A DNA stretch of 64,000 nucleotides, from contig JAZUOH010000043.1 in assembly GCA_045604525.1 (NCBI GenBank), forward strand, positions 62,001-126,000, read 5' to 3'. Below, piece after piece: positions 15,220 to 24,418 of this stretch. The stretch comes from UBA8612 sp045604525. GTDB taxonomy: Bacteria > Bacillota > Clostridia > Oscillospirales > Acutalibacteraceae. How positions within the stretch are numbered: the stretch's first letter is position 1; each line of letters begins with the position of its first letter. The position numbers were made by a program, and so were the translations under genes. The notes under the pieces were generated by a model. That model did not search any database and had not been told where the DNA came from. It worked only from the letters and a program-made list of their open reading frames with translations.

Positions 15220-18200
15220 GTGGATTTTTTGCTTGATAAACTTCGTGTCTTTCTGCCGGAAATCGAAAAGCTTGTCTTTTCCGATTCTGCGGAGCTGACC
15301 GATTTTAAATATCTGCCTTGCGGATACAAAGCTGTTGCCGAAATGCCGCCTGCAGTAACGGAAGAATGGCTCGATTTCGGCAAATACGACCGTTGGGGCG
15401 ACACTACAGACGCTCACGCATGGTTTTATAAAAAGGTTACCCTGCCCGATAGTATGAAGGGTAAGGCGGTAGAGTTTTATTTTGAAACAGGCGCATATAA
15501 CAAAGAGGTTGAGCGTGACCCGCAGTTTACCGTTTACGTTAACGGCAAGCTGATGAACGGCTGTGATTCAAATCACCGTTTTACGCTGCTTGAGGGCAGT
15601 GATGAGTATGAGATTTACGTCTATGCATACACAGGTATGAACTCCTGCCGCCACAGTGTTGTCAGCAACCTTTTTGTTGTGGACGAGCTTTATAAAAACC
15701 TTTATTACGACCTTAAAGTGCCTTACGACGTGCTTCGTATTCTTCATGAAAACAGCAAGGAATATGCTGATACGCTCATGCACGTGAACACTGCGCTGAA
15801 TATGATTGATATGCGTGTGCCCGGCTCTGCAGAGTGCAGAGAGTCTGCGCAAAAGGCTCTTGATTATATGCGCAGCGAGTTTTACGGTAAATACTGCGGT
15901 GAGCAGGAAGTGAACTGCATCTGCATAGGTCACACACATATCGACGTTGCGTGGCTGTGGACACTTGACCAGACAAGAGAGAAGGTTGTACGCTCCTTCT
16001 CAACGGTTATTGCACTTATGAAGCAGTATCCCGAATATAAGTTTATGTCCTCGCAGGCACAGCTTTATAAATACCTCAAGGAAGAGGCACCCGACGTATA
16101 CGAAGACATTAAGGAAATGGTCAAAGCAGGCCGCTGGGAAGTTGAGGGTGCAATGTGGGTTGAGGCAGACTGTAACCTCACAAGCGGTGAAAGCCTTGTT
16201 CGTCAGGTCCTTTTCGGCAAGCGCTTCTTCAAAAAGGAGTTTGGTGTTGACAGCAAGGTTCTCTGGCTTCCCGATGTATTCGGTTATTCTGCCGCACTTC
16301 CGCAGATTCTTCGTAAGAGCGGTGTTGATAAATTTGTAACCTCCAAAATCAGCTGGAACGAATACAATATGATTCCCTGCGATACATTTATGTGGCGAGG
16401 AATTGATTCAACAGAAATCTTTACGCATTTCCTTACCGCACAGCGTACAGATAAGAATAACACGGTGCACCTTAATACAACATATAATGCAATGCTTGAG
16501 CCCGATTTGGTGAAGGGCTGCTGGACAAGATATCAGCAAAAGCACATAAACAATGAAGTGCTCATCACCTTCGGCCACGGCGACGGCGGCGGCGGACCCA
16601 CACAGGGACATCTTGAAAACCACGACAGATTAAAGCACGGCTTCCCCTCAATGCCCAACACAAAAATGGAGTTTGCGGGCGATTATCTTGAGCGTGTAAA
16701 ACAGCGCACCGAGAATCATCCGAAAATGCCCCGCTGGGCAGGCGAGCTTTACCTTGAATTCCACAGAGGTACATATACTTCCAACGCAATCAACAAGCGC
16801 TATAACAGAAAGTGCGAGTTCCTCTATCAGAATACCGAGCTTTTCAGTGAAATAAACCGTCTTCTTAATAAAAAGGCATATCCGCAGGAGAAAATCAACG
16901 AGGGTTGGGAGTGCATACTTCTCAACCAGTTCCACGATATTATTCCCGGCTCATCAATTGCGCAGGTTTATGAGGAAAGCACAAGGCAGTATAAGGCAAT
17001 TACCGAGACAGGTGAAAATATGCTTAATTCGGCAAAGGCTGATATTGCCGCAAACATTGCGACCGACGGCGGTATCGCCGTGTTCAATCCGCTTTCATAT
17101 AATCACAGCGGTGTGGTTGACGTTGACGGCGAAAAGATTTATGTCACCGGCATTCCGGCAAAGGGCTGGAAGGTTGTCAAGGGCAACGAGAGCAAGGGCG
17201 GTGTTGAGGTTTCCGATAAGAAACTTGAAAATGCCTTCTTTACAGTTGAATTTGCAGATGATTATACAATCAGCCGCATTTACGATAAGCGTGTTGGCAG
17301 AGAGGTTCTCAAGGCAGGCGAGCGTGCAAACGTAATTGAAGCTTATGAAGATTTCCCCAGACAGTATGATGCTTGGGAAATTTCCGTATACTACAAAGAA
17401 AAGCGTTGGGAAATTAACGATGTCAGTGCAGTTGAGTTTATAGATGAAGGCGTACGTAAGGGTGTTAAAATCACACGTAAGTTCTTTGATTCTGTAATCG
17501 AGCAGAAAGTATGGCTCTATGCCGATGTTGACAAAATCGACTTTGATACCACAGCAGATTGGCATCAGGAACATATCCTTGTCAAAGCCGCATTCCCTGT
17601 TGAAATCAACGCCGATAAAGCAACTTACGAAATTCAGTTCGGTAGTGTTGAAAGACCGACTCATACAAACACATCATGGGATGCGGCAAAGTTTGAGGTT
17701 TGCGCACACAAGTTTGCCGATATTTCAGAGTGTGATTACGGCGTAAGCATTCTTAACGACTGTAAGTACGGCCATGATATTCATAACTCTGTTATAAGAC
17801 TCACACTTCTCAAGTGTGCAACACACCCCAGCCCCGTTGCTGATAAGGGCCACCACGAGTTTGTCTATTCACTCCGTCCCCACGCAGGCTCATTAGAGCA
17901 GGCAGGAACAGTTCAGCTCGCTTACGACCTCAATAACCCGATGACTGCCTTTAAGCTCGGCAAGCAGGAGGGTACGCTTCCCGAAAGCTTCAGCCTTGTA
18001 AGCGTATCAGATGAGAATATCGTTATTGATACCGTTAAAAAGGCAGAGGACAGCGATGAAACGGTTGTACGTATGTATGAAAGCTGGAATAAGCGTGTCA
18101 ACGGTGCAAAGCTTACCTTCGGCTTTGATATCAGCAGTGCAGTGCTCTGCGACCTTATGGAAAACGAAATTGAGCCGCTTAACGTCGAGAATAATTCGGT

Positions 18201-18249
18201 TACTATCAATGTAAAGCCCTTCGAAATCGTTACGGTTAAAGTTAAATAA
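15220..18249 (+). CDS. Alpha-mannosidase, glycoside hydrolase family 38
   Basis: A cytosolic-type class II alpha-mannosidase that removes alpha-mannose from oligosaccharides or glycoproteins; no signal peptide. The start is taken as GTG 15220 because GGAGG lies 9 bases upstream; this gives 1009 residues. The catalytic domain shows the zinc motif G-H-T-H-I-D-V-A-W-L-W near residue 236, W-V-E-A-D-C-N-L-T-S-G-E-S-L with the predicted aspartate nucleophile near 316, L-P-D-V-F-G-Y, and H-G-D-G-G-G-G-P-T. The second half matches the beta-sandwich domains of the family (I-F-N-P-L type A-V-F-N-P-L-S, then S-R-I-Y-D-K-R-V-G-R-E-V-L). A monocistronic unit with its own promoter and terminator. Host mucin or dietary glycans are the probable substrates in a gut organism. 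Confidence 0.95.
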   Translation: MDFLLDKLRVFLPEIEKLVFSDSAELTDFKYLPCGYKAVAEMPPAVTEEWLDFGKYDRWGDTTDAHAWFYKKVTLPDSMKGKAVEFYFETGAYNKEVERDPQFTVYVNGKLMNGCDSNHRFTLLEGSDEYEIYVYAYTGMNSCRHSVVSNLFVVDELYKNLYYDLKVPYDVLRILHENSKEYADTLMHVNTALNMIDMRVPGSAECRESAQKALDYMRSEFYGKYCGEQEVNCICIGHTHIDVAWLWTLDQTREKVVRSFSTVIALMKQYPEYKFMSSQAQLYKYLKEEAPDVYEDIKEMVKAGRWEVEGAMWVEADCNLTSGESLVRQVLFGKRFFKKEFGVDSKVLWLPDVFGYSAALPQILRKSGVDKFVTSKISWNEYNMIPCDTFMWRGIDSTEIFTHFLTAQRTDKNNTVHLNTTYNAMLEPDLVKGCWTRYQQKHINNEVLITFGHGDGGGGPTQGHLENHDRLKHGFPSMPNTKMEFAGDYLERVKQRTENHPKMPRWAGELYLEFHRGTYTSNAINKRYNRKCEFLYQNTELFSEINRLLNKKAYPQEKINEGWECILLNQFHDIIPGSSIAQVYEESTRQYKAITETGENMLNSAKADIAANIATDGGIAVFNPLSYNHSGVVDVDGEKIYVTGIPAKGWKVVKGNESKGGVEVSDKKLENAFFTVEFADDYTISRIYDKRVGREVLKAGERANVIEAYEDFPRQYDAWEISVYYKEKRWEINDVSAVEFIDEGVRKGVKITRKFFDSVIEQKVWLYADVDKIDFDTTADWHQEHILVKAAFPVEINADKATYEIQFGSVERPTHTNTSWDAAKFEVCAHKFADISECDYGVSILNDCKYGHDIHNSVIRLTLLKCATHPSPVADKGHHEFVYSLRPHAGSLEQAGTVQLAYDLNNPMTAFKLGKQEGTLPESFSLVSVSDENIVIDTVKKAEDSDETVVRMYESWNKRVNGAKLTFGFDISSAVLCDLMENEIEPLNVENNSVTINVKPFEIVTVKVK

Positions 18250-18254
18250 AAACG

Positions 18255-18292
18255 AAAGCTGCTGTATCCGTTTCGGGTACAGCAGCTTTTTG
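18255..18292 (+). terminator. Intrinsic terminator of the alpha-mannosidase gene
   Basis: A 16-bp stem (18255-18270 with 18274-18289, one G-U pair) with a 3-base loop and T residues after it. Confidence 0.85.
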
Positions 18293-18379
18293 TCATTTTA
18301 TCTCTTGCTCAAGATTGTCAAATTCGTCGCAAACTCGTGTGTTTTGATGTTTAGTTTTACCTGTATATCACTTTTACGT

Positions 18380-18677
18380 CGGAACGTTCAAGAGAGTTCC
18401 CTACAATGATATCTAAAAATGATAAATGATGTGACTTTAAACGGAGCAGGCTGACGTTGATGCACCTGACGCATTTAAATGAGCGAGGGGACCATAGGCG
18501 GTAGATTAAAGTTGTGTTTAAAACTAAACTTTAATAGCCGTAATGGTGGCAGAACACACTTTTGTGTTCTGCCTGCCGAGCGGATTTGCTTTAGTCAGCC
18601 GTAGCGGAGTGCTTACAACTCAAAAGTTCTTTTGGTTACTTTTGTAACGCGTGACAAAAGTAACTGCGGCATGCCGC
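18380..18677. repeat. Structured intergenic block with one dispersed palindrome and four further hairpins
   Basis: The gap has no credible gene. It opens with a palindrome of the dispersed family at 18380-18404 (core GGAACGTTCAAGAGAGTTCC). Then come inverted repeats: ATTAAAGTT/AACTTTAAT (about 18505-18536), GGCAGAACACA/TGTGTTCTGCC (18547-18572), GTTACTTTTGT/ACAAAAGTAAC (about 18633-18663), and the palindrome GCGGCATGCCGC at 18666-18677. It may be a mobile intergenic repeat or a structured RNA. Confidence 0.55.
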
Positions 18678-18701
18678 ATAGGATTTGTTTTAATAAAAAA
18701 T

Positions 18702-18724
18702 CAGCCGTGGATTTTCCACGGCTG
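18702..18724 (-). terminator. Terminator of the parvulin gene
   Basis: CAGCCGTGGA (18702-18711) pairs with TCCACGGCTG (18715-18724). On the minus strand the stem is followed by ATTTTTTATT, so it ends transcription of the foldase gene, whose stop is 20 bp away. Confidence 0.8.
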
Positions 18725-18744
18725 AAACTGTTTAACGTGTTAAT

Positions 18745-20514
18745 TTATTTGGCAGCAGCGGTTGTGGGAGTGGTTGTTGTAACCTCTGCCTTTTTAACGT
18801 TGGGGTAGTACTGCTCAAGAATATTTGCATAAATCTTTTCTGCAAGAGCAGGGATAACCGCATCGTCAGCAGCTACCTTGTATGCATCGGAAGCAATTGC
18901 CTCGTCAACTTCCTTTGTAAGCTCTTCGCCTGCAAGTGTCTGAGCAATGGAAATCTTCCAGTAGGGGTTAGCGTGCTTCTGTACGAAGTACATTATGTGG
19001 TAGCCGTACTCTGTCTCGATAATGCCGAGGTCGCCTTCCTTGCGGTTAGCATCAAGTGACCACTCTTCAAATGCCTTTACGTACTTGCCCTTGCCGAGAT
19101 ACTCGATAAGGCCGCCGTTTGAAGCTGAGCCTGTGTCCTTGCTGTCCTTCTCGCAGATTTCAATGAACTTTGCAAGCTTGTCATCTGCCTTCTCAATCTC
19201 CTTGAGAGCTGCTTCGGCAAGACCCTTCTGCTTTGCCTTGTCTGCTTCCTTGTCCTTAGCCTCTTCGTCGAACTGATAGAGGATGTGACGTACGTCTACG
19301 GGGATTGTTGAATCATCTCTGTATGCGGGCTTAACCATAAGGATGATATACTGTGTGCCGCTTACGTCAAAGAGCTTCTTGTCGCCGGCCTTTGTGTTCT
19401 TGTCGAAAATCCACTTGACCATATCTGCGCTGAAGCTGCCTTCGATAGAAGCCTTATCTGTGTATGCCATAAGAGTTGCTTCGGACTTTGAGTAGTCAAC
19501 GTTCTTCTTCTGCTCTTCTGTTGCGTATTCGCCTGCGAGCTTGATGAATGTTTCCTCGTTCTTGACCTTAGCAAACATCTCGTCTGCCTTCTTCTTTGCA
19601 TCTTCCTTAGCCTGCTTTGCAGCGGCATCCTTCTCTGTCTGAGAAGCGTCTTCCTTGAGGTCTGCTGTTTCGGGTGCAATTGCAAATGCACGGAAGTCTA
19701 CACAGTCATAAGCTGTTGTATCCTTCTTGTATATTTCCTCAAGCTTTGCTGTGTCTGCAAGGTACTTGTCCTGCTTTGTTTCTGCAAGGTAGGTTGAGTA
19801 TTCGCCTGCGATTGTCTCACGCTCAACGATATTCTCGAAAATCTTCTCGCTCATACCCTTGCCGTATGCGTTACGAAGGTATACGCCGAATGAAACTGCA
19901 CCGCCGCCGTTCTGTTCAGCCTGAGCCTTGATGTCTTCTTTAAGCTGGTCGATCTGTGCGAATGCCTCGTCCATTGTGCTCTGCTCAACCACGAAGTCAG
20001 CATCCTTTGCTGCCATGTCTGCAAGTGCTGTGTACTGCTGAAGGCTCTTGATTGCAGCGTGCTCAAGGTATTCTTTCCATGTAGCCTTGGAGCCGTCTTC
20101 AAGCTTGTAATCCTCATAGGGGTATTCCTGGTCTTCGGGGAGCTTGTTGTAATCGAAGCCTGTGTAGTAGTAGCCGTAGCCCTGGCCGTAGTATGAATCA
20201 TACTGCTGAGCCATTGAGTAATAGTAGTTGTGCATTGAGCGGTAGTAGTATTCGTACTCTACCGCAGAGTAGCTTTCGCCTGCAACAGTGTCAATCTTCT
20301 GCATTCTTGCAAAAACGCCGAGGTTGATGCAGGAAACAACTGCGATTGCGACAACGGCAACTACTGCTATAACAGCGGCAATTGTGCCCTTTGTCTTCTT
20401 GCTCATTGAGCGTGCAGAAACCTTGTGAGATTTCTTGGAGTTTTTCTTAGCTGCTTTTGCAAGGCGAGCCTTGCGTTCCTCACGATAATCGTTGGAAGTT
20501 TTTTCGGTAGCCAT
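18745..20514 (-). CDS. Membrane-anchored peptidyl-prolyl isomerase (parvulin / PrsA-SurA like foldase)
   Basis: A 589-residue extracytoplasmic foldase. The first 48 residues are very basic and cytosolic; a single membrane helix follows (A-A-V-I-A-V-V-A-V-V-A-I-A-V-V, about 50-68). It has no lipobox, unlike Bacillus PrsA. Residues 80-120 are a tyrosine-rich linker (S-M-H-N-Y-Y-Y-S-M...Y-G-Q-G-Y-G-Y-Y-Y). A SurA_N/PrsA-like helical region comes next, then a parvulin domain around 405-520 with D-V-R-H-I-L-Y, G-S-A-S-N-G-G-L-I-E-Y-L, and E-T-E-Y-G-Y-H-I-M-Y. The C-terminus is Thr/Ala rich. An AAAGGTG ribosome site precedes the ATG. It acts in folding exported proteins and is transcribed alone. 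Confidence 0.85.
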   Translation of the reverse strand: MATEKTSNDYREERKARLAKAAKKNSKKSHKVSARSMSKKTKGTIAAVIAVVAVVAIAVVSCINLGVFARMQKIDTVAGESYSAVEYEYYYRSMHNYYYSMAQQYDSYYGQGYGYYYTGFDYNKLPEDQEYPYEDYKLEDGSKATWKEYLEHAAIKSLQQYTALADMAAKDADFVVEQSTMDEAFAQIDQLKEDIKAQAEQNGGGAVSFGVYLRNAYGKGMSEKIFENIVERETIAGEYSTYLAETKQDKYLADTAKLEEIYKKDTTAYDCVDFRAFAIAPETADLKEDASQTEKDAAAKQAKEDAKKKADEMFAKVKNEETFIKLAGEYATEEQKKNVDYSKSEATLMAYTDKASIEGSFSADMVKWIFDKNTKAGDKKLFDVSGTQYIILMVKPAYRDDSTIPVDVRHILYQFDEEAKDKEADKAKQKGLAEAALKEIEKADDKLAKFIEICEKDSKDTGSASNGGLIEYLGKGKYVKAFEEWSLDANRKEGDLGIIETEYGYHIMYFVQKHANPYWKISIAQTLAGEELTKEVDEAIASDAYKVAADDAVIPALAEKIYANILEQYYPNVKKAEVTTTTPTTAAAK

Positions 20515-20662
20515 TTAATCACCTTTTTCGAATATGTTTTTTGTAGTAAAAACTAACGGGTCAATTATATACTATTTTTATAAAATATACAAGTGTTAAA
20601 ACTAAATTTGTGTATTAAGTTCATTTAAAGCACAAAATATTGACACATTTCAACAAAAATAA

Positions 20663-20698
20663 AACGGCAGAATCGGTTTTGACGCCGATTCTGCCGTT
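20663..20698 (-). terminator. Terminator of the NfeD/SPFH operon
   Basis: AACGGCAGAATCGG (20663-20676) pairs perfectly with CCGATTCTGCCGTT (20685-20698); on the minus strand TTTTATTTTT follows. It lies just beyond the SPFH stop. Confidence 0.85.
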
Positions 20699-20712
20699 GG
20701 TAATTATGCGGT

Positions 20713-21630
20713 TTACTCTTTAACTGTTTCAATAATTCCCTGTGCAAGTCCTGCAATACCCTGAATTTCTGACGGAATAATAATCTTTGTTGCTTTACCG
20801 TCTGCTGCCTTTTCAAATGCATCAAGGCTGCGGATTGTGAGGAATGCATTGCTCGGCTCGGATTCGTTGATAAGCTGGATTGCCTTTGCACGAGCCTCTT
20901 CAATTGCAATAATTGCCTGTGCTTCACCTTCGGATTCACGAATCTTGGATTCCTTTACGGCTTCTGCATGAAGAATTGCGGACTGTTTGTCGGCTTCGGC
21001 GGCAAGAATCTTTGATTCCTTCTGACCCTCTGCAACAAGCACCTGGCTTGCCTTTTCACCTTCTGCACGAAGGATTGCCTCACGGCGCTCACGCTCTGCC
21101 TTCATCTGCTTTTCCATCGCATCCTGAATTTCCTTGGGAGGCAGGATGTTTTTAAGCTCAACACGGTTTACCTTGATACCCCATGCGTCTGTTGCCTCGT
21201 CAAGAATACCTCTGATTTTTGCATTGATGGTGTCACGTGAGGTGAGAGTATGGTCAAGCTCAAGCTCACCTATGATGTTACGCAGTGTTGTAGCGGTAAG
21301 GTTTTCTATAGCTGAAAGGGGACGCTCAACACCGTAGCAGTAGAGCTTCGGGTCTGTAATCTGGTAGAAAACAACGGTGTCAATCTGCATTGTAACGTTA
21401 TCTTTGGTAATAACGGGCTGAGGCGGGAAGTCAACAACCTGCTCCTTGAGCGAAACCATTTTTGCGACTCTGTCAATAAGCGGTATTTTGAAGTGAACGC
21501 CTGTCTGCCACGTTTCTTTGTATGCGCCGAGCCTTTCAACAACATAAGCCTTTGACTGCGGAACGATTTTGATATTCAGTGCAAGAAGAACAATGATAAG
21601 CAGAACAATAATAGGTATTACAAATTCCAT
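20713..21630 (-). CDS. SPFH/Band 7 family protein (stomatin/QmcA-like)
   Basis: A membrane-scaffold protein of 305 residues. The N-terminal membrane helix is I-P-I-I-V-L-L-I-I-V-L-L-A-L. The Band 7 domain runs from V-P-Q-S-K-A-Y-V-V-E-R-L-G to about residue 170 (including V-K-N/R-V-E-L-K-N-I-L-P-P). A long coiled coil rich in Glu, Ala and Lys follows (R-A-E-G-E-K-A-S-Q-V-L-V-A-E-G), typical of SPFH oligomers. AAGGAG precedes the ATG at 21630; the longer TTG start two codons earlier is less likely. It follows an NfeD gene by 29 bp, the standard pairing in which NfeD partners the SPFH ring in membrane microdomains. Confidence 0.92.
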   Translation of the reverse strand: MEFVIPIIVLLIIVLLALNIKIVPQSKAYVVERLGAYKETWQTGVHFKIPLIDRVAKMVSLKEQVVDFPPQPVITKDNVTMQIDTVVFYQITDPKLYCYGVERPLSAIENLTATTLRNIIGELELDHTLTSRDTINAKIRGILDEATDAWGIKVNRVELKNILPPKEIQDAMEKQMKAERERREAILRAEGEKASQVLVAEGQKESKILAAEADKQSAILHAEAVKESKIRESEGEAQAIIAIEEARAKAIQLINESEPSNAFLTIRSLDAFEKAADGKATKIIIPSEIQGIAGLAQGIIETVKE

Positions 21631-21659
21631 AATCAATACTCCTTTTTAATTTTTAAGTT

Positions 21660-22106
21660 TCAGCTTTTTGTTTGAGCGGGCAATGCCGCTTTTTCGACGA
21701 TAAGCTTTACGCCCTCGATTTTTTGTACCTTTACGGTCTCACCCTCGGGTATAGCTTCTCCGTCGGCAGAGCGTGCTGTCCATACCGTGCCCTGAAGCTT
21801 AACAAGGCCGGTCTGTGCGATGTTGTCGATATTCTCGGTTACAATTGCCGTTTCGCCAATGAATCTGTCGGCATTTGTGGGCGAGAATTTCTGTTTGGTC
21901 AGCTTTTTGACAAGCGGTCTTGTGGAAATAAGCGCTATGAGCGAAACCGCAACAAATACGATGCACTGCACAAGGGGAGAGGCATCGAGCAATGTTGCAA
22001 TTACCGCCGCTGCAGCACCTGCTGCAAACCAGATTGTCAGCAGCTGAGTAGTCATCGCTTCAATAATAATGAAGGCAACCGTCACTGCTATCCAGACAAA
22101 AACCAC
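21660..22106 (-). CDS. NfeD family membrane protein
   Basis: A short NfeD of 148 residues when read from GTG 22106, chosen because AAAGGAGG lies 8 bases upstream; the ORF extends further but has no signal there. Three membrane helices in the first 75 residues (V-A-F-I-I-I-E-A-M, A-A-A-A-V-I-A-T-L-L, I-V-F-V-A-V-S-L-I-A-L-I) precede the C-terminal OB-fold, seen as F-I-G-E-T-A-I-V-T-E-N-I...G-L-V-K-L-Q-G-T-V-W-T-A-R. It lacks the ClpP-like protease domain of long NfeD proteins. First gene of a two-gene operon with the SPFH protein. Confidence 0.9.
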   Translation of the reverse strand: MVFVWIAVTVAFIIIEAMTTQLLTIWFAAGAAAAVIATLLDASPLVQCIVFVAVSLIALISTRPLVKKLTKQKFSPTNADRFIGETAIVTENIDNIAQTGLVKLQGTVWTARSADGEAIPEGETVKVQKIEGVKLIVEKAALPAQTKS

Positions 22107-22298
22107 ATTACCACCTCCTTTTGTCTGCATTATAGCATATTTCGGGGCGTAATGCAATGATTTTGCGTCGGAAACCGGAACATAGTGTGCTTATGCGTTA
22201 AAAACTATACAATATATTGTGATACTGCAAGCTCTATATACTTGAGTTTGTATACAAAATCATTGTAAATTATTTGTGAACACACACGAAAAAACAGG

Positions 22299-22640
22299 CT
22301 AAAATATGTTTCGAAAAGAGAATGAAACGTGTTCTTTGAAAGCGGCTATATCGAGCATTGCTTCTGCGCAGGCAAGCGGATAGCTTTTGCCGTCAACGTA
22401 TCTCAGCTTTTTTATTTTTCTGTCAAGCGGTTCAAAGTAGCCGTGGTCGGTGAATAGCTCAAAATATATAATCTGTTTTTCCCATTCTTCGCAAAGCGTC
22501 TCAAGCTCTGCTCTGTCGTTAACGGCGGAGTGTGCAAGGGAATGGAGCATTTCAGCTTTCTTTGTAAGCGTAATATTTACCGTAACCGCAAACGCAGTTA
22601 CAGCCGTCAGAATTATTGCTGCAATAATGCCTCTTTTCAT
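22299..22640 (-). CDS. DUF4363-like small membrane protein
   Basis: A 113-residue protein with one N-terminal membrane helix (G-I-I-A-A-I-I-L-T-A-V-T-A-F-A-V) and a helical extracytoplasmic part with W-E-K-Q and L-D-R-K-I-K-K-L. Size, layout and its place directly after a DUF421 gene match the clostridial DUF4363 family, whose function is unknown. Its ATG overlaps the DUF421 stop by 4 bp (ATGA), so translation is coupled. Confidence 0.7.
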   Translation of the reverse strand: MKRGIIAAIILTAVTAFAVTVNITLTKKAEMLHSLAHSAVNDRAELETLCEEWEKQIIYFELFTDHGYFEPLDRKIKKLRYVDGKSYPLACAEAMLDIAAFKEHVSFSFRNIF

Positions 22641-23311
22641 TTCTTCTCCTTTTTGATTAAACTCGAAAATTTGCCTGCGCCGTATGTCAGCACCATAACG
22701 TCTTCGATTTTAACCTTTTCTTTTTCGAGGTGTTTGTTAAGCTTTTCACGTTCAAGCTCGGCTTCGGTAAGCGCAGGCTTTATCAGTTTGCCGTCGCATA
22801 TTATAAGGTGCTGTAATTCTTCTTTTGGTGCTTTCATTTTTGCAAGTTGTGCCGTTACGGGGCTGAATTCCGGCTTTTGCATAATGCTGACTGAGCCGTT
22901 TGTTTCGATGATTGCATACTGAATCTGCTCAAGGTCAAACACACCCTGCTGTCTTGCCGCAGACATCAGGTCCTGCACAGTCAGCCTTAAATCCTTCATT
23001 TTCTGTTGGTCAAGCCTGCCGTTGTTTATGACTATTGCAGGGTGGCCGTCAAACACTTTTCTGAAACCCGGTGAATGCAGTGTCAGCACCGATGTAAGAA
23101 TCGAAAGTCCTGCCAGCAAAAGCACCGTCAGCACCGAGTTGATAAGAGGAATATCGTTGCTGTCGAGCGGAATTGCCGCAATTTCAGATATGAGTATCGT
23201 TATAACAAGCTCTGTCGGTTGCATTTCTCCAATCTGTCTTTTTCCCATAAGTCTGATTGAGAGCATAATAACAAAATAAAGTATAAATCCTCTTGTTAAA
23301 GTTACGAGCAT
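22637..23311 (-). CDS. DUF421 (YetF/YcaP-like) membrane protein
   Basis: A 224-residue protein with three N-terminal membrane helices and a C-terminal cytosolic domain. Signatures: I-R-L-M-G-K-R-Q-I-G-E-M-Q-P-T-E-L-V near residue 20, G-H-P-A-I-V-I-N-N-G (about 92-101), and M-K-D-L-R-L-T-V-Q-D-L-M-S-A-A-R-Q-Q-G-V. AAGGAG lies 7 bases before the ATG. The family is common in spore formers and its function is poorly defined. Operon with the DUF4363-like gene. Confidence 0.88.
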   Translation of the reverse strand: MLVTLTRGFILYFVIMLSIRLMGKRQIGEMQPTELVITILISEIAAIPLDSNDIPLINSVLTVLLLAGLSILTSVLTLHSPGFRKVFDGHPAIVINNGRLDQQKMKDLRLTVQDLMSAARQQGVFDLEQIQYAIIETNGSVSIMQKPEFSPVTAQLAKMKAPKEELQHLIICDGKLIKPALTEAELEREKLNKHLEKEKVKIEDVMVLTYGAGKFSSLIKKEKK

Positions 23312-23407
23312 TTCAAATCTCCTTTTTGAACATCTTTTATATTATTTGCAAAAATTATTGACCTCAAACGTAAAAGGGAATATACTTTTTTCAAATGGGG
23401 TGAGATT

Positions 23408-24397
23408 TTGACAAAATATACACTCGGCTTCGATATAGGAGGCACAAAGTGCGCTGTTGTGCTCGGTAAGGGCACAGTTCCCGAAAAGGTGTCGGATGAT
23501 TTTATAATTGATAAAATACGTTTTGATACCGTGCAGTCACGTGGTTGGCAAAGAATTATTGAAGAGCTTCTTTCAAGCGCAGAAACTATTCTTTCACGCA
23601 ACGGTGTGAAATCAGAGCAGGTGCTTGCCTGCGGTATCAGCTGTGGCGGTCCGCTCGACAGTAAAAAGGGCGTTATTATGCGTCCGCCCAATCTGCCTGA
23701 TTGGGATAATGTGCCGATAGTTGAAATGACTCAAAAAAGGCTCGGCATCAAAACCTGCCTTCAAAATGATGCCAATGCCTGTGCTCTTGCAGAGTGGCGT
23801 TTCGGTGCAGGCAAGGGCACACGCAATATGATTTTTCTCACCTTCGGCACGGGTATGGGTGCAGGCCTTATCCTTGACGGCAGGCTTTACAGCGGCACTA
23901 ATGATATGGCGGGCGAGGTCGGACATATCCGTCTTGCTCAGGACGGTCCCGTAGGCTACGGTAAAAAAGGCTCGTTTGAGGGCTTTTGCAGCGGCGGAGG
24001 AATTGCAGGGCTCGCTAAACAGATTGTATTATCTAAGCTTGAAAAAGGTATAAAGCCATCTTTTTGCAGCGATGAGTCACAGCTCGGATTTATAACTGCA
24101 AAATCAGTTGCCGAGGCGGCAAATGAAGGTGATGAAACGGCAATTGAGATATATGATATCTGCGGAGAATATCTTGGCAGAGGCTTGGCTTTGCTTGTCG
24201 ATATTCTCAACCCCGAGGCGATTGTAATTGGCAGTATATATCAGCGCTCATCCGCTTTGCTTGAGCAGAAAATGGAGCAGTCGCTGAAAGCTGAAGCATT
24301 GACTCAAGCGGCATCGGTGTGCCGCATTCTGCCGGCCGTGCTCGGTGATTCGATAGGTGATTATGCCGCACTCGGCGTAGCCTTTATGAATGAATAA
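23408..24397 (+). CDS. ROK-family sugar kinase-like protein without the zinc motif
   Basis: A 329-residue member of the ROK (repressor, ORF, kinase) family without an N-terminal DNA-binding domain. The phosphate-1 loop is F-D-I-G-G-T-K-C-A-V near residue 7, then C-G-I-S-C-G-G-P-L-D, Q-N-D-A-N-A-C-A-L-A-E-W with the catalytic Asp, and F-G-T-G-M-G-A-G-L-I-L-D-G. The usual ROK zinc-binding C-x-C-G-x-x-G-C-x-E is replaced by G-S-F-E-G-F-C-S-G-G-G, so this is a divergent branch, unlike the second ROK gene at 26463. The start is TTG behind GGGGTGAG. With the SIS gene that follows it may act on a phospho-sugar or amino sugar. Confidence 0.85.
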   Translation: MTKYTLGFDIGGTKCAVVLGKGTVPEKVSDDFIIDKIRFDTVQSRGWQRIIEELLSSAETILSRNGVKSEQVLACGISCGGPLDSKKGVIMRPPNLPDWDNVPIVEMTQKRLGIKTCLQNDANACALAEWRFGAGKGTRNMIFLTFGTGMGAGLILDGRLYSGTNDMAGEVGHIRLAQDGPVGYGKKGSFEGFCSGGGIAGLAKQIVLSKLEKGIKPSFCSDESQLGFITAKSVAEAANEGDETAIEIYDICGEYLGRGLALLVDILNPEAIVIGSIYQRSSALLEQKMEQSLKAEALTQAASVCRILPAVLGDSIGDYAALGVAFMNE

Positions 24398-24418
24398 TTG
24401 TGTTGGGTGATAAATAAA

